DNA of 64,000 bases, from assembly GCA_021791495.1 (NCBI GenBank), contig JAJYWN010000010.1:25448-89447 (forward strand), read 5' to 3'. Shown here in pieces: positions 42,893-51,396 of this stretch. How positions within the stretch are numbered: the stretch's first letter is position 1; every line of letters begins with the position of its first letter. A program made the position numbers and the translations under genes. This stretch comes from Bacillota bacterium (lineage in GTDB: Bacteria; Bacillota; Sulfobacillia; JAJYWN01). The notes beneath the pieces were generated by a model. It saw only the letters and a program-made list of their open reading frames with translations. It ran no database searches and was not told the origin of the DNA.

Positions 42893-43552
42893 TCAGACCC
42901 CTTTCAAGCCTCTCTCCAGCCGCTCTTCCAGGTTCGCCCGCACCGCCGGCCATTCCTCGGCCAGGATCGAGTAATAGGCCGTATTCCGTACGCTGCCGTC
43001 GCTGGCCGCGACATGAGCTCTGCGCACGCCCTCGAAGACCGCGCCAAGCCGTTCGATGGCTGCGCGCGAACGGACATTCCGGGCGTCGGTCTTCAGCGTG
43101 ACTCTGATGGTGTGCCAGGAGTCGAAAGCGTGGCTTAGCATCAGCAGTTTGCACTCTGTGTTGACGCCGGTCCGTTGAGCCGATGCGGCGTACCAGGTGC
43201 TGCCGATCTCGGCCACGGTCGGCGGGGTGGCGTCGGAGGGCGACGGTCCAGTGGCGACCCCAGGCGGCCAGGGCGGCGGCCACGAGAAGACTTGCAGGTC
43301 AAGGAAGCGAGTGGTACCGACGACCCGCCCCGTCTCCAGACGCCGGACCACAAAGGGCAGCGCCCGGCCGTTGGACAGGGCGGTCAAAGCGCCCTCCACA
43401 TATCGCCGCATCTCGTCAGGGCCGTCCGGCACATTGGTGTAGCTATAGGTCGACCGGTTCTCCGCGGCGGCCAAGCACAGGTCATCGATGTGGTCGATAG
43501 TCATCGGTTCTAATCTGACGAGACGTCCGTGGAGCGTAACGCGAGTAAGCAT
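42893..43552 (-). CDS. GNAT N-acetyltransferase, RimJ/RimL type
   Basis: ATG at 43552, weak Shine-Dalgarno. 219 residues. RimJ/RimL features: VTLHGRLVRLEPMTIDHIDDL start, IGSTWYAASAQRTGVNTECKLLMLSHAFD, RVTLKTDARNVRSRAAIERLGAVFEGVRRAH, and a Tyr-containing YYSILAEEWP end. It transfers acetyl from acetyl-CoA to a protein N-terminus or small amine. A Pro-rich insertion (SWPPPWPPGVATGPSPSDATPP) breaks the central sheet region. Confidence 0.85.
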   Translation of the reverse strand: MLTRVTLHGRLVRLEPMTIDHIDDLCLAAAENRSTYSYTNVPDGPDEMRRYVEGALTALSNGRALPFVVRRLETGRVVGTTRFLDLQVFSWPPPWPPGVATGPSPSDATPPTVAEIGSTWYAASAQRTGVNTECKLLMLSHAFDSWHTIRVTLKTDARNVRSRAAIERLGAVFEGVRRAHVAASDGSVRNTAYYSILAEEWPAVRANLEERLERGLKGV

Positions 43553-43708
43553 GGCATCACAGCTCTCATTGCGAGATCGCGGATCTCCGCCTCAAGTTCG
43601 CTTCGCCGTCCCGAAAACCTCTTATGACTGGGTCGACCTGGCGGGGCTCGCCATTGCCGCCTAGTGGGTGGGCCCACAGGCGCCTCAGGCACCTCTGTCA
43701 ACAAGCTG

Positions 43709-43749
43709 AAAGGGTGCCGGCCCAAAAGCGGTCTGGGCCGGCACCCTTT
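43709..43749 (-). terminator. Terminator of the tRNA-Sec gene
   Basis: 15-bp perfect stem (AAAGGGTGCCGGCCC with its complement) and an 11-base loop, 12 bases after the tRNA 3' end on the minus strand. Short T runs flank the stem on both sides. Confidence 0.8.
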
Positions 43750-43760
43750 TGGAAATGATT

Positions 43761-43857
43761 TGGCGGGAGTATGTGAGAATCGAACTCACCAGTCGCGGGG
43801 TCGCCGCGACGCGACGGATTTGAAGTCCGCGAGGCCCACCAGGACCCATCTACTCCC
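43761..43857 (-). tRNA. selC: tRNA-Sec (anticodon TCA)
   Basis: 97 nt including encoded GCCA. On the minus strand: acceptor GGGAGTA/TACTCCC, long D arm, anticodon arm GCGGA-CT-TCA-AA-TCCGT with the anticodon at 43823-43821, a very long variable arm with 7-bp perfect stem GTCGCGG/CCGCGAC, and T arm GTGAG-TTCGATT-CTCAC. The extended variable arm and UCA anticodon identify the selenocysteine tRNA, which reads UGA with the help of the SelA and SelB encoded at 12-16 kb. A strong terminator follows. Confidence 0.95.
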
Positions 43858-44060
43858 GCATAAGACACCGCCGGGCCGGTCGGGCCTTATCAGGCGGCCG
43901 CCAGTCCGGCGATGTCAAACTAAGTCTCAGCGGCAAATCCAATTCTAGCACGACGGCATCGACGTAGTCGATGCCAAGCTGGCACGCCGACCACGCACTT
44001 CTGTCCGTGCGGCGATCGCGCGACGGCAGTGTGCGGTGCGCCCAGGCGCCCGTCGCTGTT

Positions 44061-44384
44061 CTACAGTATGGGATCGAGCCTCTTCTTAAGCTCTTCTTTC
44101 GGCATGTACCCGATGATCTTCTTGGCGACTTGGCCGTCCTTGAAAACCGCCAGCGTCGGGATACTCATAATCTGGTAACCTGAGGCCGTGTTCTGGTTTT
44201 CATCGACGTTTAGCTTCACAACCTTGAGCTTGTCCCCATACTCGCCGGCCAAAGCTTCCACCACCGGCGCCACCATGCGGCACGGGCCGCACCAGGGGGC
44301 CCAAAAGTCCACCAAGACCGGCTTGCCCGACTTCAGAACCTCGGAATCGAAATTCAGGTCCGTGACTTGCGAGATACTAGCCAT
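44061..44384 (-). CDS. trxA: Thioredoxin
   Basis: ATG at 44384, GGGGAG upstream. 107 residues, normal length, with the active site DFWAPWCGPCRMVAP and the cis-Pro IMSIPTLAVFKDG. Reduces protein disulfides with electrons from the TrxB encoded 37 bases upstream. Last gene of the repressor-trxB-trxA run. Confidence 0.96.
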   Translation of the reverse strand: MASISQVTDLNFDSEVLKSGKPVLVDFWAPWCGPCRMVAPVVEALAGEYGDKLKVVKLNVDENQNTASGYQIMSIPTLAVFKDGQVAKKIIGYMPKEELKKRLDPIL

Positions 44385-44420
44385 CCCTTGCCAAGCTCCC
44401 CTTTCTCTTATCCTCCTGCC

Positions 44421-45365
44421 CTAAGCTTCGTTTTCCTCGACATACCTCAAAGCTTGTTCGGCCGCCACCGCCCCATCGGCCGCCGCCGTAATCACCTGCC
44501 GGAGCCCCTTGACGCGGAGGTCCCCGGCGGCGAAAACTCCTGGTAAAGAGGTCTTGGTGTCTTCTCCGGCCACCACATACCCATGCGGGTCCAACCCGAC
44601 CTGGCCCTTCACCAAGGCCGTGTTCGGATCGTAGCCGACGTAGACGAAGACCCCGTTCACCTTAAGCTCCGTCTCTTCGCCCGTCTTTACGTTCTTCAAG
44701 ACCAAGTGGTCCAGTATTCCCTCGCCCTCAACGGACGTGACCACCGAGTTCCAGGCGAACTTCACCTTCTCGTGGTTGAAGGCCCGGTCCTGCAGGACCT
44801 TGGCCGCCCGGAGCTCCGCCCGCCGGTGGATGACGGTTACTTCGGTGGCGAACCGGGTGAGGTAGAGGGCCTCGACGATGGCCGAGTCGCCGCCACCCAC
44901 CACCGCGACCTTCTTACCCTTGTAGAACGCCCCGTCGCAGGTGGCGCAGTAGGACACCCCTCCCCCGACCAGGTCGTCCTCCCCCGGCACGCCCAACTTC
45001 CGGGGATAGGCTCCCATGGCCAAGATGATGGTGCGCGCGGCCCACTCCTGGCTGCCGCTCTTAACCTTCTTCGTCTCGCCGCCCAGCTCCAGCGCGTCGA
45101 CATCGGCCTGGACCACTTCGGCCCCGAACTTTTCCGCCTGTTGCTGCATCTGCGCCATCAGTTCCGGTCCCGCCACCCCGTCAGGGAAACCCGGGTAGTT
45201 CTCGATCATGTGCGTGGTGGCTGCCTGGCCCCCGGCGACACCCCGTTCGATCATCACCGTGGAGAGCCCGGACCTGGCGGCGTAGAGGGCTGCCGTCAAG
45301 CCAGCCGGGCCGGCGCCGACGATGGCTACGTCATAGATCTGGCTGGTGGGATTGTCGTCGTCCAC
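44421..45365 (-). CDS. trxB: Thioredoxin-disulfide reductase
   Basis: GTG at 45365. 314 residues: FAD site [21 protein letters not shown], redox-active [13 protein letters not shown] site [19 protein letters not shown], and C-terminal [27 protein letters not shown]. Low-molecular-weight TrxR flavoenzyme that passes NADPH electrons to thioredoxin. It lies 16 bases after the CsoR/CstR-like gene. Confidence 0.95.
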   Translation of the reverse strand: MDDDNPTSQIYDVAIVGAGPAGLTAALYAARSGLSTVMIERGVAGGQAATTHMIENYPGFPDGVAGPELMAQMQQQAEKFGAEVVQADVDALELGGETKKVKSGSQEWAARTIILAMGAYPRKLGVPGEDDLVGGGVSYCATCDGAFYKGKKVAVVGGGDSAIVEALYLTRFATEVTVIHRRAELRAAKVLQDRAFNHEKVKFAWNSVVTSVEGEGILDHLVLKNVKTGEETELKVNGVFVYVGYDPNTALVKGQVGLDPHGYVVAGEDTKTSLPGVFAAGDLRVKGLRQVITAAADGAVAAEQALRYVEENEA

Positions 45366-45381
45366 TAGAGCTGCACCGCCT

Positions 45382-45663
45382 TTACGAGAACTTTAGGAAT
45401 ATCCTGATGGCCTGCTCGATGCTGGCCCGGCAGGATTGTCCGCCGGCCATATCCTGGCGCAGGCACTGTTCCATATAACCGCCGATGATGGCCATTCCGA
45501 CTTTGTTGATAGCTTCCCGCATCGCCGCTAGCTGCATGACGATATCTTCACAGCCGCGGCCTTCTTCGATCATCCGCTGCAGCCCCCGGGCCTGTCCTTC
45601 GATGCGTTTCAACCGTCTTACCAACGCATCCGCATCGTTCACGGCGGGCTCCGTCATGTCCAT
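45382..45663 (-). CDS. CsoR/RcnR/CstR-family (DUF156) repressor, CstR-like
   Basis: ATG at 45663 with AAAGGAGG 8 bases upstream. 93 residues, all-helical. Cys38 (GRGCEDIV) and Cys67 (YMEQC) match the two thiols of the family, but the Cu-binding His of CsoR (GHxxxC) is replaced by Tyr (GGYMEQC). That argues against classic Cu(I) sensing and for a thiol or persulfide switch as in CstR, or another metal. Its operator lies just upstream, and the co-transcribed trxB-trxA fits redox or sulfur stress. Confidence 0.85.
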   Translation of the reverse strand: MDMTEPAVNDADALVRRLKRIEGQARGLQRMIEEGRGCEDIVMQLAAMREAINKVGMAIIGGYMEQCLRQDMAGGQSCRASIEQAIRIFLKFS

Positions 45664-45680
45664 AGCGCGCGCCTCCTTTT

Positions 45681-45696
45681 ATACCCTACGGGGTAT
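45681..45696 (-). promoter_or_regulatory. CsoR/CstR-type operator
   Basis: ATACCC-TACG-GGGTAT, a perfect 6-4-6 palindrome with the G/C tract layout of DUF156-family operators. It covers about +5 to +20 of the predicted transcript, so binding would block transcription of repressor-trxB-trxA. Confidence 0.8.
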
Positions 45697-45706
45697 CATC
45701 AGAAGC

Positions 45707-45736
45707 ATGGTAACACTTTGGTAAAGCGGTTGTCAA
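45707..45736 (-). promoter_or_regulatory. Sigma-A promoter of the repressor-trxB-trxA operon
   Basis: -35 TTGACA (45736-45731), 18 bases, -10 TACCAT (45712-45707); start site near 45700. Confidence 0.7.
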
Positions 45737-45775
45737 TTGGAATACCCCCCGGATGCAATCCCGCGCGTCCCCGGT

Positions 45776-46537
45776 TCAACGCCCCACGGGTTGCCGGGCC
45801 CGGTGGATGGCCGCCTCGTGAGCGATGGATTCGATGGTGTCGTCAAGTGGCTTCAACTGGGCCTCCCCGTAGCGGCGGCGCAGGGAGGCGCCAATGAGGT
45901 AGTCGGTGAGGGCCGGGTTCTTTGGCAGCAGCGATCCGTGCAGGTAGGTGCCGATGCAATTCCTGTAGACCGCGCCTTCCATGCCGTCTTCGCCATTATT
46001 GCCGAACCCCAGCAGGACGCGCCCCAGGGGCCGCAGGCCTTTTCCCAGAAACGTCTTGCCCGAGTGATTCTCGAACCCGACCACGGTATGGTCGCTTCCC
46101 ACCCTGACCAGGTCCGACGATATTACCACGTTGCCGATGAGGCGTTTCCGGCCCGCCTCTGTCCAGGCATCCAAGAGACCGATGCCGGGGATCTCCTCGC
46201 CGGTCCCGGTCCGGTAGTACTTCCCAAGCAACTGGTAGCCACCGCAGATGGCCAGCAGGACCACGCCGTCCTCCACGGCGTCGGAGAGAGCGGCGCCTTT
46301 GACCTTGGTGAAGTCCATGCAGATTTGTTTCTGTTCTTTGTCCTGCCCGCCGCCCACGAAGAGGATGTCGAAGTCGCGGAAATCCACTTTCTCATCCAAG
46401 GTGATCCGGAGTAATTCCGGCGCCAGCCCATGCCACTGGCACCGCCGGTAGATGGCGATGACGTTGCCGCGGTCGCCGTAGAGGTTCATGAGGTCGGGGT
46501 AGAGGTGGGCGATCCTGACGGCTAACCCGCCGGCCAC
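45776..46537 (-). CDS. gatD: Lipid II isoglutaminyl synthase glutaminase subunit GatD
   Basis: GTG at 46537 with AGAAGGTGA upstream; a start at 46606 has no site. 253 residues. Class I CobQ/CobB-like amidotransferase: RIAHLYPDLMNLYGDRGN, catalytic Cys in LLAICGGYQLLG, and His in IGTYLHGSLLPKNP. GatD frees ammonia from glutamine for MurT, which amidates D-Glu of the lipid II stem peptide. 69 bases after murT. Confidence 0.92.
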   Translation of the reverse strand: MAGGLAVRIAHLYPDLMNLYGDRGNVIAIYRRCQWHGLAPELLRITLDEKVDFRDFDILFVGGGQDKEQKQICMDFTKVKGAALSDAVEDGVVLLAICGGYQLLGKYYRTGTGEEIPGIGLLDAWTEAGRKRLIGNVVISSDLVRVGSDHTVVGFENHSGKTFLGKGLRPLGRVLLGFGNNGEDGMEGAVYRNCIGTYLHGSLLPKNPALTDYLIGASLRRRYGEAQLKPLDDTIESIAHEAAIHRARQPVGR

Positions 46538-46605
46538 AGAATGGTCACCTTCTTCTCTATGCCCCCAGCGTCGGGAAATCCGCTCCCGCCTTATAGTTCT
46601 ACTCA

Positions 46606-48000
46606 TTACACGCGCCAGAAGTGCCGCGTGTAGCCGCGGCGGCGGATGATTTCGCGCACCTCTAGCATGGCGGTGTAGGTGGGTAGAAAATACAGCGTTT
46701 CGCCGTGATCGATGCGGGCCAGCCCTTCCTGCAGCGCGTCGTCCAGGCTATTCTTGATAGTGATGCGGCGGGCCGGGTAACCGGAATATTTCAGCCTGAC
46801 GGCCATATCGGCCGCCCGGATGCCCGACGTGATGACACTCTCCGGCGGGTGGTCCGAGGCCGATAGGCGTTCGAAATCTCCGTCCCAGAGCCACGATATG
46901 TCCGTCCCGTCGGCAAACTTGTCATTGATGGCGATGACCATGTGGCGGGCGCGGCGGTCCTCCAGGACCGTGCGGATGACGGCGTCGATGCCGGCCGGGT
47001 TCTTCACCAAGGCCAACAGCACGCGCTTACCGTCGACGCGGATGACTTCCATCCGCCCGAAGGAACCGGCAGATTTGGCTAGGCCCGTGGCGACGGTGTG
47101 GTCGGGGATGCCCAGGCCGTGGGTGACGGCGGCCGCCGCGAGGGCGTTGTAGACGTTGTAGAGGCCTGGGAAGGTGATGTTCACCTTGAAATCGCCGGTA
47201 TCGGTCCGGAGGATCATATCGCTGCCCTCGACACCGCGCAGGGCCACCTGCTGCACCGACACGGTCGGCGTCGGACGGGTCTGGCCGCAACTGGGGCAGC
47301 GGTAGCGGCCCAGATGGGCGTAAAAGAAGGAATCATACTTCAAGGTCGCGCCACAGGCCTGGCAGGGCTTGATCTCGCGGGACTGCTCCGAGATGGGCGA
47401 CGCGTAGTGGCTGTCCTCGATGCCGTAATACAGGATGCGTTGCGGCCGGCCGGGGCCCAGCCCGGCCACCAGAGGATCGTCGGCGTTCAAGGCGATGAGG
47501 GCGTCGTACGGCGCCCGCGACAGACCTTCGCTCACCAGCTGGACCGTGTGGTCCAGCTCGCCGAAGCGGTCCAACTGGTCACGGAAGAAGTTGGTCACCA
47601 GGACGGCTTTCAAGGGTAACTGGTCCACCACTTTCCGGACTGTCCCTTCGTCCACCTCTACCAGGGCGTAGTCGGCCCGGATGCGGCCGAAGACGTTGGC
47701 GGCCTGGACGAAGGCGGCAGCCACGCCGTATATGAGGTTGGCTCCCGAACGATTGTGGACCACCCGGTAGCGGGCCCGCCGCAAGATATCGGAGACCATT
47801 TTCGACGTAGTGGTCTTGCCGTTAGTGCCTGTGACCAAGATGGCGCCGCGGCGGCACTGGTACGCCAGCTTGCGGATGACCAGAGGGTCAATGGCCAGAG
47901 CCACGCGGCCGGGCACGGTGGAACCGCCGCCGCCCATGGCCCGGCTGAGCCGGACGGTCAGCTTCCCGCACCAGATGGCGAAGAGCAGGCGCAGGTCCAT
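46606..48000 (-). CDS. murT: Lipid II isoglutaminyl synthase subunit MurT
   Basis: ATG at 48000. 464 residues. Mur ligase ATP site ILVTGTNGKTTTSKMVSDIL, central VTNFFRDQLDRFGELD, an inserted zinc-ribbon (CQACGATL and CPSCGQ), and the DUF1727 C-terminal domain. With GatD it converts the alpha-carboxyl of D-isoglutamate in lipid II to the amide, which Gram-positive cells need for efficient cross-linking. Five bases after the deacetylase gene. Confidence 0.94.
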   Translation of the reverse strand: MDLRLLFAIWCGKLTVRLSRAMGGGGSTVPGRVALAIDPLVIRKLAYQCRRGAILVTGTNGKTTTSKMVSDILRRARYRVVHNRSGANLIYGVAAAFVQAANVFGRIRADYALVEVDEGTVRKVVDQLPLKAVLVTNFFRDQLDRFGELDHTVQLVSEGLSRAPYDALIALNADDPLVAGLGPGRPQRILYYGIEDSHYASPISEQSREIKPCQACGATLKYDSFFYAHLGRYRCPSCGQTRPTPTVSVQQVALRGVEGSDMILRTDTGDFKVNITFPGLYNVYNALAAAAVTHGLGIPDHTVATGLAKSAGSFGRMEVIRVDGKRVLLALVKNPAGIDAVIRTVLEDRRARHMVIAINDKFADGTDISWLWDGDFERLSASDHPPESVITSGIRAADMAVRLKYSGYPARRITIKNSLDDALQEGLARIDHGETLYFLPTYTAMLEVREIIRRRGYTRHFWRV

Positions 48001-48005
48001 GGTCT

Positions 48006-49877
48006 CTAGGGGCCTGCGGCCGGCATTTCCGCCGCCTGCGCCGCCGGGTCCAATACCGTCAGAACGTAACCCTTGGCTACCAGGTGGTCGAGGATGAATG
48101 GGAAAGCCTCCAGGGTCCGTTCGTGCCCCGCCGCATCGTGCATCAGAACGATGGTCTCCTTTTCGCCCAGGCGAGTCCGAGCCTCCACTCCGGACACGAC
48201 GTTATCGAAAATGGTCCAGGCATCGGGCGCGGGGACCGCCGTGTCGGCCGCCGAGCAGTCCCAACCGACGACGCGGTAACCGGCGGCGCGTAGAGCGTCG
48301 CGCAATTCCGGCGCCAGCAGCCGCCCGCCTGGCGCGCGTACCGCGTAGGTGCGACTCCCGGTGTTCGCCCGGATGATCCCCTCCGCCCGCATCACCGAGT
48401 CCCAGAAATCCCCGATCCGTTCAGTATAAATATGGGCGTAGTCGTGGTCGTAGGTATGATTCCCGATCTCATGTCCTTCTCGGGCGGCCCGCCGTAAGGT
48501 GCCCGGAAAGCTAAGAGCGCGCGTGCCGACGACGAAGAAAGTCACCTGGACCCGGCGGGCGGCCAAGACGTCCAAGAAGCGCGGTGTGAGGAGCGAAGGT
48601 CCGTCGTCCATGGTCAAGTAGACGGTGCCCACCTTGGCACCCGCACCGCCAGTTTCCGTCTGGCGAAGGCCGGTGGCCGGGGAGAACTGGTCGGCGCCGG
48701 CCGCGGGTGGGGGAACTTCCGCGGGCCCGCGCCGCCGGAAAACGGCGATACCGCGGGCAGCGTCTACCTGCGACTCCAGACCGAAGAGCGCCGCCACCAG
48801 TTCGGGCGGGACCCACAGTCTCCCATCAGCCAGTGTAGGCGCGTCGGGTAGGAGGGCGTAGCCTCCGGGCAGCCGGGCCAGATAGGAGCCGGCCTTGGCC
48901 TCGCCCGTCCACTGGCCCATGGTCACCCGCGCCTTTCTCTCCAGGCCTCTCCATTCGACCTGAGCTCCCAGGGCTTCGGCCACGGCGCGCAGGGGCAGGA
49001 GGAGCCGCCCGCCCGAGCGCGGCGGTGGCGACTCCAAAGCTATGGGGGCGCCGTCGATCACGATGGCCGGCCCCGCCAGGTCGGGCGGTACTGGTATTTC
49101 AGCCTCCGGCGTCTGGGAGTCATGTGCGTCCGGTGGGGACGCCTCTGAAGGCTCGTTTGGTGGAGCGGACCCGCCTTTTGATACCGTCCAGTCGGCGGGT
49201 GGCGCGCCGGGGTGGTCCGACGCCGCCAGGGCCCAGGCGCCCATGGCCAGTTCCCGCCCGTCTGGCAGGATTGCCCGGTACCCTTCGGGCAAAAGGACCG
49301 AGAGGCTCCATGACGGGGCTGGTGGTGATGGCTGGAAAGCGAAATCCGCCAACCGGAAGCCCACCGGGTCGGCGCCGGAAATCAGGCGCTGGTACACGGA
49401 CGGCGATAGACACCCGTCCACCGACACAACGGCCCGGCTGAACCCGGCCGGGAGGTGAAGGACCAGTGGCGGTTCAAGCCGCCTGGCTGTGGCGGGCGCG
49501 CTGACCGCTCCCGCGGCCGCATCGCCGGCTTCCGGGGTCACCCTGGGGACCCCGGTCACCTTCACGCTCTCCGGCGTCCAGGAACCGCCGGTACTCAGGG
49601 CCAGCGTGAGCGGAGCGGCGGCGGACGCCCCTTCCGCCTGGACGATGGTGGAGACGCGGACTTGCGGTCCCTCGCCGCTCAGCCAATAGAAAACAAGGGA
49701 AAAGCGAAGGCCGCCCACCCCGGCGGCTCCGTTCGGCACGGAAGTTTCGGCCGGCGAGGATGCCTCGGCCGCGCCGACCGGGGAGGGCGGCGCCAAAAGA
49801 AAGATGAGGCCGGCCGCAAGCCACAGAGAGGTCAGCGCACGTAGGACCGGGTGACGGCGCAGAAGCGGGTGCCTCAC
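48006..49877 (-). CDS. Exported polysaccharide deacetylase with copper-amine-oxidase-like N domain
   Basis: GTG at 49877 with AAGGAG. 623 residues. Signal peptide to about 37; an Ala/Pro/Ser-rich region; a CuAO-N-like domain (LLLPLRAVAEALGAQVEWRG) that binds cell wall; then the NodB domain: motif 1 TMDDGPS (the usual TFDDGPS), motif 2 HEIGNHTYDHD, motif 3 RAPGGRL, and LMHDAAGHERTLEAF. It removes acetyl groups from peptidoglycan or another wall glycan outside the cell. The link with murT-gatD supports cell-wall tailoring. Confidence 0.88.
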   Translation of the reverse strand: MRHPLLRRHPVLRALTSLWLAAGLIFLLAPPSPVGAAEASSPAETSVPNGAAGVGGLRFSLVFYWLSGEGPQVRVSTIVQAEGASAAAPLTLALSTGGSWTPESVKVTGVPRVTPEAGDAAAGAVSAPATARRLEPPLVLHLPAGFSRAVVSVDGCLSPSVYQRLISGADPVGFRLADFAFQPSPPAPSWSLSVLLPEGYRAILPDGRELAMGAWALAASDHPGAPPADWTVSKGGSAPPNEPSEASPPDAHDSQTPEAEIPVPPDLAGPAIVIDGAPIALESPPPRSGGRLLLPLRAVAEALGAQVEWRGLERKARVTMGQWTGEAKAGSYLARLPGGYALLPDAPTLADGRLWVPPELVAALFGLESQVDAARGIAVFRRRGPAEVPPPAAGADQFSPATGLRQTETGGAGAKVGTVYLTMDDGPSLLTPRFLDVLAARRVQVTFFVVGTRALSFPGTLRRAAREGHEIGNHTYDHDYAHIYTERIGDFWDSVMRAEGIIRANTGSRTYAVRAPGGRLLAPELRDALRAAGYRVVGWDCSAADTAVPAPDAWTIFDNVVSGVEARTRLGEKETIVLMHDAAGHERTLEAFPFILDHLVAKGYVLTVLDPAAQAAEMPAAGP

Positions 49878-49992
49878 GTCTTTCTCCTTGTAAATGTGTT
49901 TGCCTTTGGTAGCTTATGCCAGCTAGGTGCCGCATATACCTCCAGGGAGGACCTCTTGGGTCAAGCCTGGGTAGACAAGGAGTGATGGTCCG

Positions 49993-50715
49993 GTGGCTAT
50001 GGTGGACCGAGACAGCGCGGCCGGCGGGGAAGACGGGCGGCGCCGGAACGCGGGCGGATCGTGGGGCCAGGCTCTATGGTCCTTGCTCCGCAGCCTGGTC
50101 GCGGCGGCCCTGCTCCTCGCCTTGGCCGGTGGCGCCAGCTATGCTGTGGTCACCTGGCGCCTGGGGGCCGAGGGAGACCGGCTGAAAGCGGAGTGGGATG
50201 CCCAGTGGGCCGAATTCCAGGCCGCCCACACCACATCACCCGAGGCGCTGGCCGCCGAAGTGGCCGATCTCAAGAAGGTTTTGCAGGATTACCGGGCGGC
50301 CGCCGAAGCCCGGCTTTCGGCCCTGGAGAATGCGGCCAAGGCCGCCGGCGAGGGCCGTGACCAGGCCGTGCGGGTGGGCCGGGACCTCAACCTCCGCGCC
50401 ACCCTGCTCAAAGCCGAAAGCGAACTCACCGCCGCCCGCCTCGAGTTTGGAGCCCAGAACCGGGGACGGGCCGCCGCTGAGCTGGAGTTGGCCGACCAGA
50501 CGCTGACGGCCCTGGCGGCTGGCGGTACGGTGGGAGGCGCGACAGGCGCACTGACGCCGGAGAATCTAAAAAGGCAACTGGACGACCTTCTGGCTATCAT
50601 CCGAGCGGCGCGTCTGGACCTGGCGACCGGCCTGCCCACGGCCGCCGACCGCATCAGCCTCGCCGGACACAGCGTGGGAGTCATTCTGGCCGCTTTCCAG
50701 GCCCAGGGCCCGTGA
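49993..50715 (+). CDS. Single-pass membrane protein with coiled coil
   Basis: GTG at 49993 with AAGGAG 10 bases upstream. 240 residues: basic N-terminal cytoplasmic part, one helix (LLRSLVAAALLLALAGGASYAVV, about 31-54), then a long Ala/Glu/Arg heptad region (60-190) predicted as coiled coil, and a short C-terminal helical end. No family recognised. It is divergent from the wall deacetylase and may be part of envelope biology. Confidence 0.65.
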   Translation: MAMVDRDSAAGGEDGRRRNAGGSWGQALWSLLRSLVAAALLLALAGGASYAVVTWRLGAEGDRLKAEWDAQWAEFQAAHTTSPEALAAEVADLKKVLQDYRAAAEARLSALENAAKAAGEGRDQAVRVGRDLNLRATLLKAESELTAARLEFGAQNRGRAAAELELADQTLTALAAGGTVGGATGALTPENLKRQLDDLLAIIRAARLDLATGLPTAADRISLAGHSVGVILAAFQAQGP

Positions 50716-50737
50716 ACTCGCCGACGTCACGCCGACG

Positions 50738-51265
50738 TCAGCGGAGGACGGCTGCCCCCAGAGCCAGCGAACCGACGACCACCAGGGCCGGGTGGATTCC
50801 GACGTACTGGATGAGGACCCAGGCGGCCGCCCCGATGGCGGCGGTGGTCCAGTTCACCACGGACTTGGGCCACATGTCGGTGATCAAGGAAAGCAGCAAC
50901 ACGATGACCACCGGTTTGACCGCCTTGACCGCGCCGGCCACCGCGGGCACGGCTTTGAAGGCGCCGAACACGTAATAGAGAGCGACCATGGCCAGCACCG
51001 TCGGGACGACGGTGCCGATGAGCGCGGCCACGGCGCCGGGCCATCCGGCTACCTTGAACCCTATGTAACCCGCCATTTTCGTAGCCAGCGGGCCGGGAAG
51101 AGCGTTGGCCATGGCCAGCACTTGACTGAAATCGTCGGTACTGAGCCACTTGAAGTTCTTTACGACTTCGACCTGAATGAGAGGAATGGTGGACGGCCCG
51201 CCACCGTAACCAAGCAGGGTAGCCCGTGTAAATCCTACGAACAACTGCCACATCGCTTGCAGCAT
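50738..51265 (-). CDS. Half-size chromate transporter (ChrA/CHR family)
   Basis: ATG at 51265 with GGAGG 5 bases before it; a longer frame upstream overlaps the M20 gene and is not coding. 175 residues, six or so helices, with LLGYGGGPSTIPLIQVEVV and MANALPGPLATKMAGYIGFKVAG of the family. CHR proteins export chromate or related anions. Short forms usually come as adjacent N- and C-type pairs; only one is present here, so it may act as a homodimer. Confidence 0.8.
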   Translation of the reverse strand: MLQAMWQLFVGFTRATLLGYGGGPSTIPLIQVEVVKNFKWLSTDDFSQVLAMANALPGPLATKMAGYIGFKVAGWPGAVAALIGTVVPTVLAMVALYYVFGAFKAVPAVAGAVKAVKPVVIVLLLSLITDMWPKSVVNWTTAAIGAAAWVLIQYVGIHPALVVVGSLALGAAVLR

Positions 51266-51396
51266 CGAGGCCTCCATGGTTTGGCTGGGATAACCCCGGC
51301 TATTTCGACCCATGAAGGACAAATCCTGCCGCGCGGAAACGTCCGGAAGCTCGCGGAATGGCTTCTGGCAGATGTGCCGTACGCGCCGCCCGCGCT

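Noticed and set aside
43887..43918. Promoter of tRNA-Sec with TTGACA and TGATAA
   Set aside because: The spacing is 20 bases, too long for a confident sigma-A promoter.
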